Below are positions 45,173 to 55,394 of a DNA stretch of 64,000 bases, piece by piece; within the stretch, counting starts at the first letter, position 1, and each line of letters begins with the position of its first letter. The position numbers and the translations under genes are program-made. The DNA comes from Methanosphaera sp. BMS (lineage in GTDB: Archaea; Methanobacteriota; Methanobacteria; Methanobacteriales; Methanobacteriaceae), in the NCBI RefSeq assembly GCF_003268005.1, contig NZ_CP014213.1, positions 930,001 through 994,000 on the forward strand, given 5' to 3'. The notes beneath the pieces were generated by a model that worked only from the letters and a program-made list of their open reading frames with translations, was not told the origin of the DNA and did not search any database.

Positions 45173-48082
45173 TCATGCATTAACCCTTATTGTGGTATTA
45201 TATCTGCTTCCAAGATATGCCACCCTGTCACCAGTTACCAGCATGACGTTAATGGTTGTCATGTTAACGTACTTATCAGGCAACTTAAATGACAGATTGA
45301 CTGTACCGTTTACAATGTCAAAGAATACTGACTTAGCGTTTTGCTGCAGTGTCTGACCGTTGATTTTTACGGCTATTGTATTAACACCCAATACGTTATG
45401 GTTATGGCTGTCAAGAAGTCTGGCATTAATGGTTAAATTACCGTTTTTCTTAGCCGTCATACTTGTTATGTTAAAGTGTGTCTGTGTCTTTGTAAGGTTG
45501 AAGTATGTCTTGTTTTCGGCACGCTTATAGTTTCTATGGGAATATACCGCCGTAAGCTTAAATGACCTTGCACTCCAACCGTCAGGTATTGTAAATTCGA
45601 GTGTTGCCCTGTTGTTTTTAACGTTTACCATTATGGTATTGTTCTTGTCATCCTTTATCGTCAAACCGTTTACCTTAAATATCACCACTCCATCGTTGAT
45701 GGTTACACTATCCTTAAGTGTTGCAGTGAATGTTATCTTCTCATCCATCCTCGTTACTAGTGGAGTTGTGGTGACAGTTAACTGGGCAGTTCTAAGGGCA
45801 ACTGCGAGGTTTGCCTTTGTTGTTGAAGGATTGTAGTTGGCGTTTTCAAGGTAGTCCGCCTGCAATTTTATGTTTGAGTTTCTCCAGTGATTCAATGATT
45901 TGAAGCTTATCGTCGCCAGTCCATCTTTAACCTGAATGTTGCCGCTTTTGGTATTCATGTCAGTGATAATGGTATCGTTGTACTTGAAGTTTACAACACC
46001 ACTTTTTACCGCTTTATTGTCCAGGTCAAGTACTGATGCTTTTATGGTTACAATATCCCCTACCGCTACCTTTGTATCGTTTACGGTTATTATGGTATTT
46101 GTCTTGTTGTTGGTTTTGCCGGGTATGGTGAATGTTGCTGTTGTGGAGTTAACCGCCTGTTGGGTTGTGTTACCCGCGTACTTTATTATGAGTCTAGTCT
46201 TACCAGCAGGTAAGTCAAGTGGCTGGTTGATTCGTCCGTTATTGTCCGTTTTTAATTGCAGTGTCTTCTGTGGATGTATGACTGATACTTCCACGTTTCT
46301 TAGTGGCTGTTTGGTTATAAGATCCGTTAATGTCAGATTCAATACCGCCCTGCTTGATACGGTTATGTGGCTTGACATGTTTGTAGGTCTTTTTGTTATG
46401 TTTATCGGCACTACTGTCGTGAAGTTCTGGTATTTGTCACTTCCATTATAGCTTACCTGTATATTGTTTGTTCCTACATTCAATCCGGGACTCATCTGTA
46501 TTTGTCCATTTTTATCTGTTTTGTATTTTGTCTGTCTGTTGTTTATTTTCACTTCCACAATGGCATTTGCTATTGGATTTTTCGTCTTCTGATTGGTTAG
46601 TGTTAACAGGATTGAGTCATTGAGGTATATGTTACTTTTTACTGTAACGTTCAGGTTTACCGGTTGTTTAGGCTGTGGTACGTTTACTGTTATGTTTTTT
46701 GTCACGTTTGTCAGGTTTTCGTTTCCATTGTATTGTAATATGTATTTCTGATTTGCCACGTCAAGCGGTATTGCCAGTTGTATCTGTCCATTTGCATCTG
46801 TCCTTTTGGTTGTTTTCGTATTGTTTGGAAGGGTTACTATGATATCCTGGTTTGGAATTGTCCTGTTGAATATCAGGTCCCTGAGAATGGCCCTTAATTG
46901 GAAGTTGTTGGAGTTGTTCACAAGCGTGTAGTTAAGGTCACTTACACGTTTAATAACTGTGAAGTTGATTGTTTCTGTCCTGTTGTTGTATGTATCGTTT
47001 CCCTTGAAGGTTATGTTTGCATAGTGTTTTGCTACCTTTTCATCCACCTTGAATGCTGCTATTCCATTCTTGTCGGTTTTTATGTTGTATGTTTTTCCGT
47101 CTGCCACCTTGAATGTCAAAGGTGTGTTTGCTAGAATCCTGCTGTTATTATAATCGGTAAGCTTGATTGATATTGAAGTATTTCCAACATATAAACTGTT
47201 TAATGTAACGTTGTATTGAACTATTCTTTTTGGTGTTGGTATATATAGGTTGGTTGATGCATTTGCCGGGTTGTACTTGTAGTTACCGTCGAATGTTATG
47301 TTAACATAGTTATCTCCCGCATTCAAGTCCAAATGTAAGAATGCATTGGCGTTCTTGTCAGTCTTAACCGTAAATGACCTGCCATCGGACAGCTTTATGT
47401 TGATGTTGGCATTTGCTATGGCATTTAATGTATTTGCATCCCTTAGTTTAACCGATATGTTTGCCGATCCGGATTCTTGTTTGACTATATTTACGCTCAT
47501 GTTAACATTGCTCTTGAATACCTCCAATACCAGATCATAGCTGTATGAATTGTATGTGGCATTTCCGGCATAGTCTATTTTAACCGTGTTGTTACCGCTT
47601 GGAAGATTTACTGATAGTCTTGAATAACCGGATGAATTGGTCCTTGTTGATATGACGCTACTGTCGGGAAGTTTTATCTTAAGGTTGGATGACGGTACTG
47701 GCGTGTTGTTTTTAGCGTTGATAACTGCCACGTCAAATGTGGTGTTGCCGACCAGGTTATTTCTTACTATAATGTTATAGGTTACCGATGTCTTTGATGC
47801 CTGTTTAATGTTTTTAGCACTTTGACTTGTCTTATTGGGTGTTTGCTTTAGATTATCTGCCGCCTTATTTTCGTCGTTTTCCAAGTTTTTCCCAATATCT
47901 GATTCTTGAGTTTTAACTATTTCTTTCTGACTTGCATTTACGTTTAGATTACTGTCTGTATCTGCTAATTTATCAGCGGCAATTGAGGATTCATCCATAT
48001 CATGAGCCGATACAAGATTCAATCCAAGAAATACCGCTAGGACAAACAGCAATATGCAAATATTTCTATATTTAATATTCAT
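45173..48082 (-). CDS. adhesin-like protein of Ig-like repeats (969 residues)
   Basis: The signal peptide (ICILLFVLAVFLGLNLVSA) is followed by a Lys/Asn/Ser linker (30-95). About six Ig-like domains follow, with patterns such as LKLRDANTLNAIANANI-type edges, KTDKNGxIAF and NYVNITFDGNYKYN. The C-terminal set of three domains contains VVIFKVNGLTIKDDKNNTIM and MTAKKNGNLTINARLLDSH, closest to the end of the 4377-residue adhesin. Unlike the other adhesins here it is basic rather than Asp-rich. The start ATG 48082 has AGAGGT at the right distance. It has no beta-helix part and no membrane anchor. Presumably exported and held in the pseudomurein wall. Confidence 0.88.
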   Translation of the reverse strand: MNIKYRNICILLFVLAVFLGLNLVSAHDMDESSIAADKLADTDSNLNVNASQKEIVKTQESDIGKNLENDENKAADNLKQTPNKTSQSAKNIKQASKTSVTYNIIVRNNLVGNTTFDVAVINAKNNTPVPSSNLKIKLPDSSVISTRTNSSGYSRLSVNLPSGNNTVKIDYAGNATYNSYSYDLVLEVFKSNVNMSVNIVKQESGSANISVKLRDANTLNAIANANINIKLSDGRSFTVKTDKNANAFLHLDLNAGDNYVNITFDGNYKYNPANASTNLYIPTPKRIVQYNVTLNSLYVGNTSISIKLTDYNNSRILANTPLTFKVADGKTYNIKTDKNGIAAFKVDEKVAKHYANITFKGNDTYNNRTETINFTVIKRVSDLNYTLVNNSNNFQLRAILRDLIFNRTIPNQDIIVTLPNNTKTTKRTDANGQIQLAIPLDVANQKYILQYNGNENLTNVTKNITVNVPQPKQPVNLNVTVKSNIYLNDSILLTLTNQKTKNPIANAIVEVKINNRQTKYKTDKNGQIQMSPGLNVGTNNIQVSYNGSDKYQNFTTVVPINITKRPTNMSSHITVSSRAVLNLTLTDLITKQPLRNVEVSVIHPQKTLQLKTDNNGRINQPLDLPAGKTRLIIKYAGNTTQQAVNSTTATFTIPGKTNNKTNTIITVNDTKVAVGDIVTIKASVLDLDNKAVKSGVVNFKYNDTIITDMNTKSGNIQVKDGLATISFKSLNHWRNSNIKLQADYLENANYNPSTTKANLAVALRTAQLTVTTTPLVTRMDEKITFTATLKDSVTINDGVVIFKVNGLTIKDDKNNTIMVNVKNNRATLEFTIPDGWSARSFKLTAVYSHRNYKRAENKTYFNLTKTQTHFNITSMTAKKNGNLTINARLLDSHNHNVLGVNTIAVKINGQTLQQNAKSVFFDIVNGTVNLSFKLPDKYVNMTTINVMLVTGDRVAYLGSRYNTTIRVNA

Positions 48083-48260
48083 AAAAAACCTCTGATAATT
48101 TATTTGATTAAATAAATCTTAATATAGATACATTTATTTTTTAAGCTATAAAATACTTTTTAAAATAAGTTAATGATAATAATCACATGCCCTTAGGCAA
48201 ATAAGATTAATAAAAACAATATGGACAATTAATAAAACATTGAAAAAAATGGTAATCATA

Positions 48261-48284
48261 GGATAAAAATGAGCATTTTTATCC
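48261..48284 (-). terminator. terminator after the 874-residue adhesin
   Basis: GGATAAAAAT and ATTTTTATCC form ten perfect pairs with a four-base loop, 23 bases past the stop on the minus strand. A T run follows further on (48242-48248). Confidence 0.7.
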
Positions 48285-48306
48285 AATGACTTAAAAATAG
48301 GATATT

Positions 48307-50931
48307 TTATATGATTGTAAGTTTTTGTTCAGCCGTTAATCGTTCAGAACCTGTAGTTACAGCAGTTAATGTGTATTCATTTGCCTTCATGCCTTCAGGA
48401 ATGACATACTCGATAGTTGCAATTCCATCGGTCACTTTAGCATAGATTACCTTACCGTCAGCATCCTTGAGTGTTTTACCGTTGAGCTTACATACAACTC
48501 TTGAAACATCTCCGGTAACTTTTATTGTAAAGGTTACAGTCTGTCCTACACTTGCACTTACAGGTTCGTTTTCAAATTCAATAGAGGATTCTTCCGCATC
48601 AACGTATAATGTTGAAGTGCCTTCTGTTTTGGCAATTCCTGATGAACCACTGTAGATGGCAGTTACTGTTAAGTTTTTGCCTGCAAAGTCATCAGAAACG
48701 AGATAATCGGCTTGAGCCACTCCGTCGGTTACCTTAGCATAGATGACTTTACCCTGAGTATCTTTGACGGTTTTACCGTTTATTTTAAATGTTACTTTAC
48801 CTTTTGTGATGGCATTTCCCAGTACGTCTTCAACGTTAGCGGTTAATGTTACTGTTTCACCTGCATTGGCGGTTATGTCATCCATTGTTATAACGGCCCC
48901 ATATGCCACTACGTCAATGATACTTTGAGTACTGCCCGGTGCGTAGTCGGATGAGGTTGGGATGAATTCAACACTTACATCCAATGAACCTAATTCTGTT
49001 GGTGTTAAATCATAGCTGGCACTGGATCCGGTGGCTATGAGTACTTCCTGGCCATTGATAGTGAATAGGAATGTTCCTGTTACTTCTTGTTTATCAGCAC
49101 CCACTGCATTGGCGGTAATTGTACCTTCCATGTCCTTAACCAGTAGATTTGGTGTTAATTCGACATTAGTGGCAATATAGTTTGATTCTATGACGTTATC
49201 TGTACTGTCCTCGTCACATACTACGGCATCATTTCCAAATAATTCCTCAGATACGAAGACATTGTATTTGATTACATTGTTTTTTGAGTTAATCAAGTCT
49301 ACACAAGCACCGGATATTGTATCAGCATCTGTATTTGTAATGTTTGAGTTTTCAACATCCTCCAGTATGAAGTTGTCATTGTTTGACGTGAATACGCCAT
49401 TATCTATCAGTGAGTTGGTCATACCCTTGAAGATCACATTAGGACCGTTTGCCACATCATAATTCAATTCATTTGATATACGTGTGTTGTTTCCGTTTGA
49501 TGAGTATACACCTGTTGTTGTAGGCTGTACTGTATCCCATGAATCGAGATTTGTTTCGTTCGTCTGTCCAATGATATTTAATGTGTTGTTGTATAGATAT
49601 ACGTTATCGGTTAGGGATAATCCGACACCTATAGCATATGTACCCGTGACGTTTATGGTGTTTGATGTTATGTTAATGTTTTTGAAGGTTATGGCAAAAT
49701 AATCTGAACCGGCAATCTGCATACCATAGGCATTTACTGCTTCAACTGCCATATCGTTGTTTGATATTCTGAAGTTTGATGCTTCGGGAGCTCCCCAAAT
49801 ATTTGCCAGCACCCCGTATGCTGTGTTGTCGGCCTTAAGATAGATTTTGTTGTATTGTATTGTATTATCTGTCATTGGCACCTGTAGTATGTTTAAGCCA
49901 TAGCTGTAGTATGAACTTGTTATGTTTAGTGTATTGTTGGTTAAATTGTTTTTGTTGGCGTTTACTCCAAGGTTTAATCCATATAGGTATCCGCTTCCTA
50001 CTGCCTTAAGGTTGTTATTTGTTACAAGATTGTCTTCTGCCTTGCCCAGCACACCACTTACCGTTATCAGGTCACTTGATCCGTCAAAGCCAACTCTGGT
50101 ATCGGTGTATGTAATGTTATTGTATTGTACAATATTGTTGTTTGACAGGACTGCTATACCTATTACCGGTGATAGATTTGGATTTACATTATAGTCTACA
50201 GGAGCTGATGGGCCTGTAATGTCTATCAGGTTATTTTCCACCAGGTTGTTGTTACCGGTTATGTATACTTCACGTGCAAGTGCATTCGTGAATGTTTTGG
50301 TAATTTTAGAGTTTTTTAGTGTGTTGCCGTCGGTATTGAAGATTACTGTATTGTTAAGCTTTCTATTGACGAAGCTAATGTTATCAATTATAACTTTTGC
50401 CTGATCAAATACACTAATTTGACCTTCATTTAATACTGCATTGTTTCCTTCAACCGTTAGGGTTATACCTCTAAATATGAATGATTTATTGTTGAATGTT
50501 CCATCAAGTATCAATGTACTATCTGAAACCACTTCGGTATTTATCAATTCCCCATATTCATCAAAGAACTGACTGTATGTGTCGTCAGTTATGGTGAATG
50601 ACTGTGCCGTTTTAATGCTTTTTGCATTTTTAACATCCCCCAGGGTATTTTCACCTGAAGGTAATTCATCCATATTTTCATCGTTGACTATGCTTGTAGC
50701 TGTATCTTTCTTAACTTCTTTTGTTTGAATGTTCTTGTTGATATAATCATTATTATTATCGACAACCGTATTATCCACATCACCACTTATCGTGTCATCG
50801 GCGATACCTGTGGTATCTGTGGCCATACTATCTTGAGCATCATCTGCTGCTACTGCAGAGACTGTTACAAGTAATATGAGTACTGTTGTCAATAAGAATA
50901 ATCCTTTCATATTCTTATACATAATATTCAT
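48307..50931 (-). CDS. adhesin-like protein, beta-helix plus Ig-like C-terminus (874 residues)
   Basis: A signal peptide (GLFLLTTVLILLVTVSAVAA) and Asp/Asn linker, then a parallel beta-helix from about 110 to 610 with NosD-like turns (SNNNIVQYNNITY, NNLTNNTLNITSSYYSYG). Three Ig-like domains follow; the last two hold KVTFKINGKTVKDTQGKVIY and RVVCKLNGKTLKDADGKVIY. From residue 110 to the end it is a close paralogue of the next gene upstream (51319-55092). The start is ATG 50931 or 50922: the first follows the palindrome CTCATGAG directly, the second has GAGATGA in front. It is probably transcribed alone, since a terminator precedes it and its own promoter box is present. Confidence 0.88.
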   Translation of the reverse strand: MNIMYKNMKGLFLLTTVLILLVTVSAVAADDAQDSMATDTTGIADDTISGDVDNTVVDNNNDYINKNIQTKEVKKDTATSIVNDENMDELPSGENTLGDVKNAKSIKTAQSFTITDDTYSQFFDEYGELINTEVVSDSTLILDGTFNNKSFIFRGITLTVEGNNAVLNEGQISVFDQAKVIIDNISFVNRKLNNTVIFNTDGNTLKNSKITKTFTNALAREVYITGNNNLVENNLIDITGPSAPVDYNVNPNLSPVIGIAVLSNNNIVQYNNITYTDTRVGFDGSSDLITVSGVLGKAEDNLVTNNNLKAVGSGYLYGLNLGVNANKNNLTNNTLNITSSYYSYGLNILQVPMTDNTIQYNKIYLKADNTAYGVLANIWGAPEASNFRISNNDMAVEAVNAYGMQIAGSDYFAITFKNINITSNTINVTGTYAIGVGLSLTDNVYLYNNTLNIIGQTNETNLDSWDTVQPTTTGVYSSNGNNTRISNELNYDVANGPNVIFKGMTNSLIDNGVFTSNNDNFILEDVENSNITNTDADTISGACVDLINSKNNVIKYNVFVSEELFGNDAVVCDEDSTDNVIESNYIATNVELTPNLLVKDMEGTITANAVGADKQEVTGTFLFTINGQEVLIATGSSASYDLTPTELGSLDVSVEFIPTSSDYAPGSTQSIIDVVAYGAVITMDDITANAGETVTLTANVEDVLGNAITKGKVTFKINGKTVKDTQGKVIYAKVTDGVAQADYLVSDDFAGKNLTVTAIYSGSSGIAKTEGTSTLYVDAEESSIEFENEPVSASVGQTVTFTIKVTGDVSRVVCKLNGKTLKDADGKVIYAKVTDGIATIEYVIPEGMKANEYTLTAVTTGSERLTAEQKLTII

Positions 50932-50992
50932 CTCATGAGTTAAAATTATTAATCAAAAATGTTTTATTTCTGATTAATGATTATATATATGT
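50929..50992 (-). promoter_or_regulatory. adhesin promoter box with inverted repeat (copy 1)
   Basis: Going upstream from ATG 50931: CTCATGAG palindrome (50932-50939), then ATTAATCA (50948-50955), 15 bases, TGATTAAT (50971-50978), then a TATA-like ATATATATAA (about 50980-50990). The same order, arms and 15-base spacing occur at the 1257-residue paralogue. The predicted transcription start falls inside the inverted repeat, so a repressor site or 5' hairpin is plausible. Confidence 0.55.
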
Positions 50993-51260
50993 CTATATTA
51001 CTATTAAATACTTACTAAAGCTTGGATTAAATAATAATATCCTAATAGTTTATAATACAGTGAATAATTCATTTATATCGTTTAATTTTATAAAATCATA
51101 AATAATTTCTATTAATAATTAAATATTTGGTGTATTGTTTATTCTTAATAAAGCCTTAAAGAACTATTAAAAAAGTAGATATAATACATGTAATAATAAT
51201 AAAGTTTGAAAAATCCAATAAATATCTAAAATAAAAATGAATAATCGAATAAAAAAATAG

Positions 51261-51305
51261 TAAAAAAGATAGGATAAGAAAATCATTATTTTTTTTTATC
51301 CCATC
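51261..51305 (-). terminator. terminator after the 1257-residue adhesin
   Basis: On the minus strand GATGGGATAA (51305-51296) pairs with TTATCCTATC (51277-51268), ten pairs with one G-T, followed by TTTTTTA. It lies 14 bases past the stop. Confidence 0.65.
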
Positions 51306-51318
51306 GAAAATAATCAAT

Positions 51319-54300
51319 CTATTCTGTAATTGTAAATTTTTGCTCAGCAGTTAAACGTTCTCCGCCCATGGTTACGGCACTTAACGTGTAATCTTTTGCC
51401 TTCATACCTTCAGGAATTACATAATCAACAGTTGCAATTCCATCAACGACTTTAGCATAGATTACCTTACCGTTAGCATCCTTAAGACTTTTACCGTTTA
51501 TCTTAAATACAACTTTTGTAGCATCTCCGGTAACTTTTACTGTAAATGTTACAGTCTGGCCAACTTTAGCCGTTACAGGCTCATTTTCAAATTCAATACT
51601 AGCCTCATCATCCTTGATTAATAATGTTGAGGTGTTTTGAACTTTTGCAAATCCTGCTGAACCAGCATATACAGCGGTAATGGTATAGTTTTGACCTGCA
51701 AGATCTTCAGGTACAGTGTATTCGACTGAAGCTACACCGTCAACTACCTTAGCATAAATTACTTTACCGTTAGCGTCTTTGACTGTTTTACCGTTTACCT
51801 TAAATGTTACTTTACCAATGTTGATGTTGTTTCCGAGCATGTCTTTAACAGTTGTTGTGAGTGTGACTGTTTCACCAGCGTTAGCTGTCACTTCAGACAC
51901 ATTCAGTACTGCCTGGTTACTGACTACAGGAATAGTTACTGTAGCTGTGGAAGGCTGGTATGAAGTGCTTGAAGGGATAAATTCAACCGTTAGCTCCAAG
52001 TCTCCGATAGTTGTTGGTGTGTATACAACTGTGGTTGTATTGCATGTTTGAGATACTGCAAATTGCTCACCATTTATATATATTGCAAATGTACCGTTAA
52101 CTTTCTTATTGTCAGATCCAAGGGTACTGACGGTAATGTCATTTTCTACATTTACATATAACTCTTCCGGAGCAACAATGATGTCTGTGGTATATGGTAT
52201 GTTACTTGTTATTACATTTGTCGTACTTGACTCATCACAAGATACTGCATTATCTCCCATTGCTTCCTGAGCATAGAATGTGTTTGTTTTGATGGTGTTG
52301 CCGTTTGAGTTAATCAAGTCAACCGTATTGGCTGAGGTTGTGTTTGCCTTTGTATTTGTAATGTTTGAGTTTTCCACGTTTTCAAGTATGAAATTGTCAT
52401 TGTTTGATATGAATGCTCCATTATATATCTGTGATGTGGTCATGTCTTTAAAGATTACATTAGGACCGTTTGTCACAGTATAATTTAATTCGTTATATAC
52501 ACGGGTGTAGTTTCCATTTGCTGAGTATACACCAGCTGTTGTAGGCTGTACACTATCCCATGAATAGAAATCTGTTTCGTTTGTCTCTCCGTAGATTTTT
52601 AATGTGTTACGGTATAGGTATACGTTATTGGTCATTGATAATCCAACACCCATAGCATATGTACCTGTAACTGTAATATTGTTATATGTTATGTTAAGGT
52701 TTTTGAATATTATTGGAGTACCATAATCGGAACCTGCAATCTGTGCTCCATAAGCATTTACTGATTCTACGGTAATGTTGTTGTAGTTTACTTTGAAGTT
52801 TGATACTTCAGGTTCTCCCCAGACATTTGCAAATACACCATAAGCGGTTACAAGAGATTTTAATGTAATGTTATTGTATAATATTGCATTGTTTGTCATT
52901 GGAACTTCCAGTATGTTTACACCATATGAATAGTACACACTGTCAATGTTCACCTTGTTGTATGAAAACTCATTGTCGTTAGCGTTTACACCTAGGCTTA
53001 ATCCATATAGATATCCACTACCTACTGCAGTCAGGTTGTTTCTTGTTACGTTGTTGTTTTTGGCTACCCCTAATTTTCCATTGATGGTAATAAGGTCAGT
53101 TGATCCGAAACCCTCCTCATTTGTATCGATATATGTTACATTGTTGTATCGAACTATGTTATTGCTTGAAAGTATTGCAATACCGATTACAGGTGATATT
53201 GGAAGATCAGAACTATAATCTATAGAAGATGATGGTCCTGTAATGTCAATGCTGTTGTATTCCACAGTGTTTTTATTACCTGTTATGTATACTTCACGTG
53301 CAAGTGCATTTGTGAAATTCTTGATAATTTTTGAGTTTCTTAAGATGTTTCCATCTGTTCCAAATATTACACTGTTGTTTAGTTGGCTATTGTTGAATGT
53401 AACATTTTCAACTACTGCCCTACCATTAGCGACAGTTACTATCTGACCGTTGTTTAGTACTGCATCGTTACCTTTTATTGAAAATACCGTATCATTAAAT
53501 ACGAATGACTTATTGTTGAAGGTTCCTTCAAGTATCAATGTACTGAAACTGGATAGTTCTGTACTGTTAACTTTACCGTTTTCATCAAAGTACTTACTGT
53601 ATGTTTCATCGGTTATGGTAAATGTACCTGTTGTTGGCTGGTTATCTTCAATTACGGTTGTTGTTTTTGTAGTTTTTACAGCATCATTACCTGCCTTACC
53701 TGCTGCATATATGGTGTTGTTTGCTACTACAACCCCATCTGTTGTGACAACTACCGCCGTTTCATTGGTGGTGTTTATCAGGTTATCTTTTATTGTAACG
53801 TTAGCTGCGCTAACTGCTATAGCACCGGTAATGTTGTTGTTTGTTATGTTTGAGTTTTTACCGTTTGAAGATATGGTTATTTCACTTAGGTTAAGATTTG
53901 ATAGGTTTATAGGCTGGGATACTGTTGTTAAACCTGTAGCTATGCTGTTGGTAAATGAAATATTTGCACCGCTAAGTGTTACATTGAATAATGTATTGTT
54001 ATTTGCGGTTACATTTGCCTGAAGTGTTACTTTACCTGTTCCGTAATGTACGTTACCATTAAACACACCATTTGCACTTACGGCAACATTTACGGTTCTG
54101 TAGAATTCATTATCTATGAATGTACCGTTTGTACCGGAACTGGCTGATCCTCCACTGTAGAATTTGTTACCTTTAATTAATGTACGGGTAGCCATGTTCT
54201 GTAACGGATTGCTTATTCCACCGCTTCCACCGATAACTGTACAGTTAATTACATTATTGTCAAAGTTGGTCATGGTGTAACCAGCAGGCATATCCTGAGT

Positions 54301-55092
54301 ATTGTATGGGTTACCTACATATAATAGGTTTCCAACGTTACCTTCACCCTGAACTGTACAGTTTATGATTGTACAGTTGTTACATCCTGTCCATACGAAT
54401 GATGAACTTCCACCATTGTTTTCTGTGTAGATGGTACAGCTGTCCATCGTAACATTATTACAGTATCTAAGAGAGGTCTGACCTACTCCTCCACCAACAC
54501 TTGCATCTTTTACATACATTGTCATGTTATACAATACTGAATCATAGAGATTATGTACCCAACATTCGGTATTGTAGAGGTATAATCCACTAATGTTGGA
54601 ACCGGATGCTCCATTTCTGATTGCAAATAAATTACCAGGATTTTCACCTAATAGACTTCCAGATTTTGTATGTAAACTAATAACTGCATCCTGTGTAGAT
54701 GATATTACATTAACGGGTTTGTTTATTTCCAATGAATGATTTTTATCAATAGTTCCCTGGAAATCCAATATGTCTCCTTCTGCAATGGAATCGGATAGAC
54801 TATATTTTTCTCCGCCAAATATTTCATCCACATTATCGTTGTTTACTATGTGTGTTGTTGCATCTTTTTTAACTTGCTTTTCTACATTTTTATTTATATT
54901 ATTACTTATACTTTTATCAACGACAGCACTGTCGGCCGTATTACTAGCCGCATCATCAACCGATACGGAAGTATCTGCAGCCACATCACTATCAGCATCA
55001 TCGACCGCTGATACGGCCGCGATACCGACAAGTAGCATGAGTACTGTTGTCAATAAGAATAATCTTTTAATATTCTTATGCATAATTTTCAT
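51319..55092 (-). CDS. adhesin-like protein, double beta-helix plus Ig-like C-terminus (1257 residues)
   Basis: The signal peptide (RLFLLTTVLMLLVGIAAVSA) is followed by a 380-residue N-terminal beta-helix region not found in the neighbour (about 100-480; NNVTMDSCTIYTENNGG, GCNNCTIINCTVQGEGN). A second helix and Ig-like part from about 490 to 1257 is closely similar to the 874-residue protein next door. The last two Ig-like domains carry KVTFKVNGKTVKDANGKVIY and KVVFKINGKSLKDANGKVIY. Start ATG 55092 or 55083, with the same ambiguity and leader sequence as the neighbour. Lack of an anchor and wealth of Asn-x-Thr sequons match the other adhesins. The pair points to recent tandem duplication followed by gain or loss of the first domain. 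Confidence 0.88.
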   Translation of the reverse strand: MKIMHKNIKRLFLLTTVLMLLVGIAAVSAVDDADSDVAADTSVSVDDAASNTADSAVVDKSISNNINKNVEKQVKKDATTHIVNNDNVDEIFGGEKYSLSDSIAEGDILDFQGTIDKNHSLEINKPVNVISSTQDAVISLHTKSGSLLGENPGNLFAIRNGASGSNISGLYLYNTECWVHNLYDSVLYNMTMYVKDASVGGGVGQTSLRYCNNVTMDSCTIYTENNGGSSSFVWTGCNNCTIINCTVQGEGNVGNLLYVGNPYNTQDMPAGYTMTNFDNNVINCTVIGGSGGISNPLQNMATRTLIKGNKFYSGGSASSGTNGTFIDNEFYRTVNVAVSANGVFNGNVHYGTGKVTLQANVTANNNTLFNVTLSGANISFTNSIATGLTTVSQPINLSNLNLSEITISSNGKNSNITNNNITGAIAVSAANVTIKDNLINTTNETAVVVTTDGVVVANNTIYAAGKAGNDAVKTTKTTTVIEDNQPTTGTFTITDETYSKYFDENGKVNSTELSSFSTLILEGTFNNKSFVFNDTVFSIKGNDAVLNNGQIVTVANGRAVVENVTFNNSQLNNSVIFGTDGNILRNSKIIKNFTNALAREVYITGNKNTVEYNSIDITGPSSSIDYSSDLPISPVIGIAILSSNNIVRYNNVTYIDTNEEGFGSTDLITINGKLGVAKNNNVTRNNLTAVGSGYLYGLSLGVNANDNEFSYNKVNIDSVYYSYGVNILEVPMTNNAILYNNITLKSLVTAYGVFANVWGEPEVSNFKVNYNNITVESVNAYGAQIAGSDYGTPIIFKNLNITYNNITVTGTYAMGVGLSMTNNVYLYRNTLKIYGETNETDFYSWDSVQPTTAGVYSANGNYTRVYNELNYTVTNGPNVIFKDMTTSQIYNGAFISNNDNFILENVENSNITNTKANTTSANTVDLINSNGNTIKTNTFYAQEAMGDNAVSCDESSTTNVITSNIPYTTDIIVAPEELYVNVENDITVSTLGSDNKKVNGTFAIYINGEQFAVSQTCNTTTVVYTPTTIGDLELTVEFIPSSTSYQPSTATVTIPVVSNQAVLNVSEVTANAGETVTLTTTVKDMLGNNINIGKVTFKVNGKTVKDANGKVIYAKVVDGVASVEYTVPEDLAGQNYTITAVYAGSAGFAKVQNTSTLLIKDDEASIEFENEPVTAKVGQTVTFTVKVTGDATKVVFKINGKSLKDANGKVIYAKVVDGIATVDYVIPEGMKAKDYTLSAVTMGGERLTAEQKFTITE

Positions 55093-55166
55093 CTCATGAG
55101 TTTAAAGATTATTAATCAAATTTAATTAAATATTGATTAATGATATACTATTTGTATAAATAAATA
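55090..55166 (-). promoter_or_regulatory. adhesin promoter box with inverted repeat (copy 2)
   Basis: Upstream of ATG 55092: CTCATGAG (55093-55100), ATTAATCA (55111-55118), 15 bases, TGATTAAT (55134-55141), and a TATA-like TTTATTTATAC (about 55155-55165). The layout matches copy 1 at 50929-50992, including the 15-base spacing, although the spacer sequences differ. The rest of 55167-55394 is AT-rich with nothing recognised. Confidence 0.55.
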
Positions 55167-55394
55167 TTAATGATTTACTGTTAGTTTCTATAATACAATA
55201 AAATAATAATAATGCATATAAATTAAAAATAATTAAATATATACCAATAAATTAAAAAATAAATAATAAATTGCTTGTTTGATAAAATCAACATATATAA
55301 CAACACACATGAAAAAAATAACCTTTATCACGCGAGTTTAAAAAGAAAAATAGTATTTTAGTAATGCAAAAAAAATAAGATAAAAAAGAGGATT

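Noticed and set aside
53450-54022. A 190-codon plus-strand frame in the 1257-residue adhesin gene
   Set aside because: Antisense shadow rich in Leu/Val/Phe, with no ribosome site.
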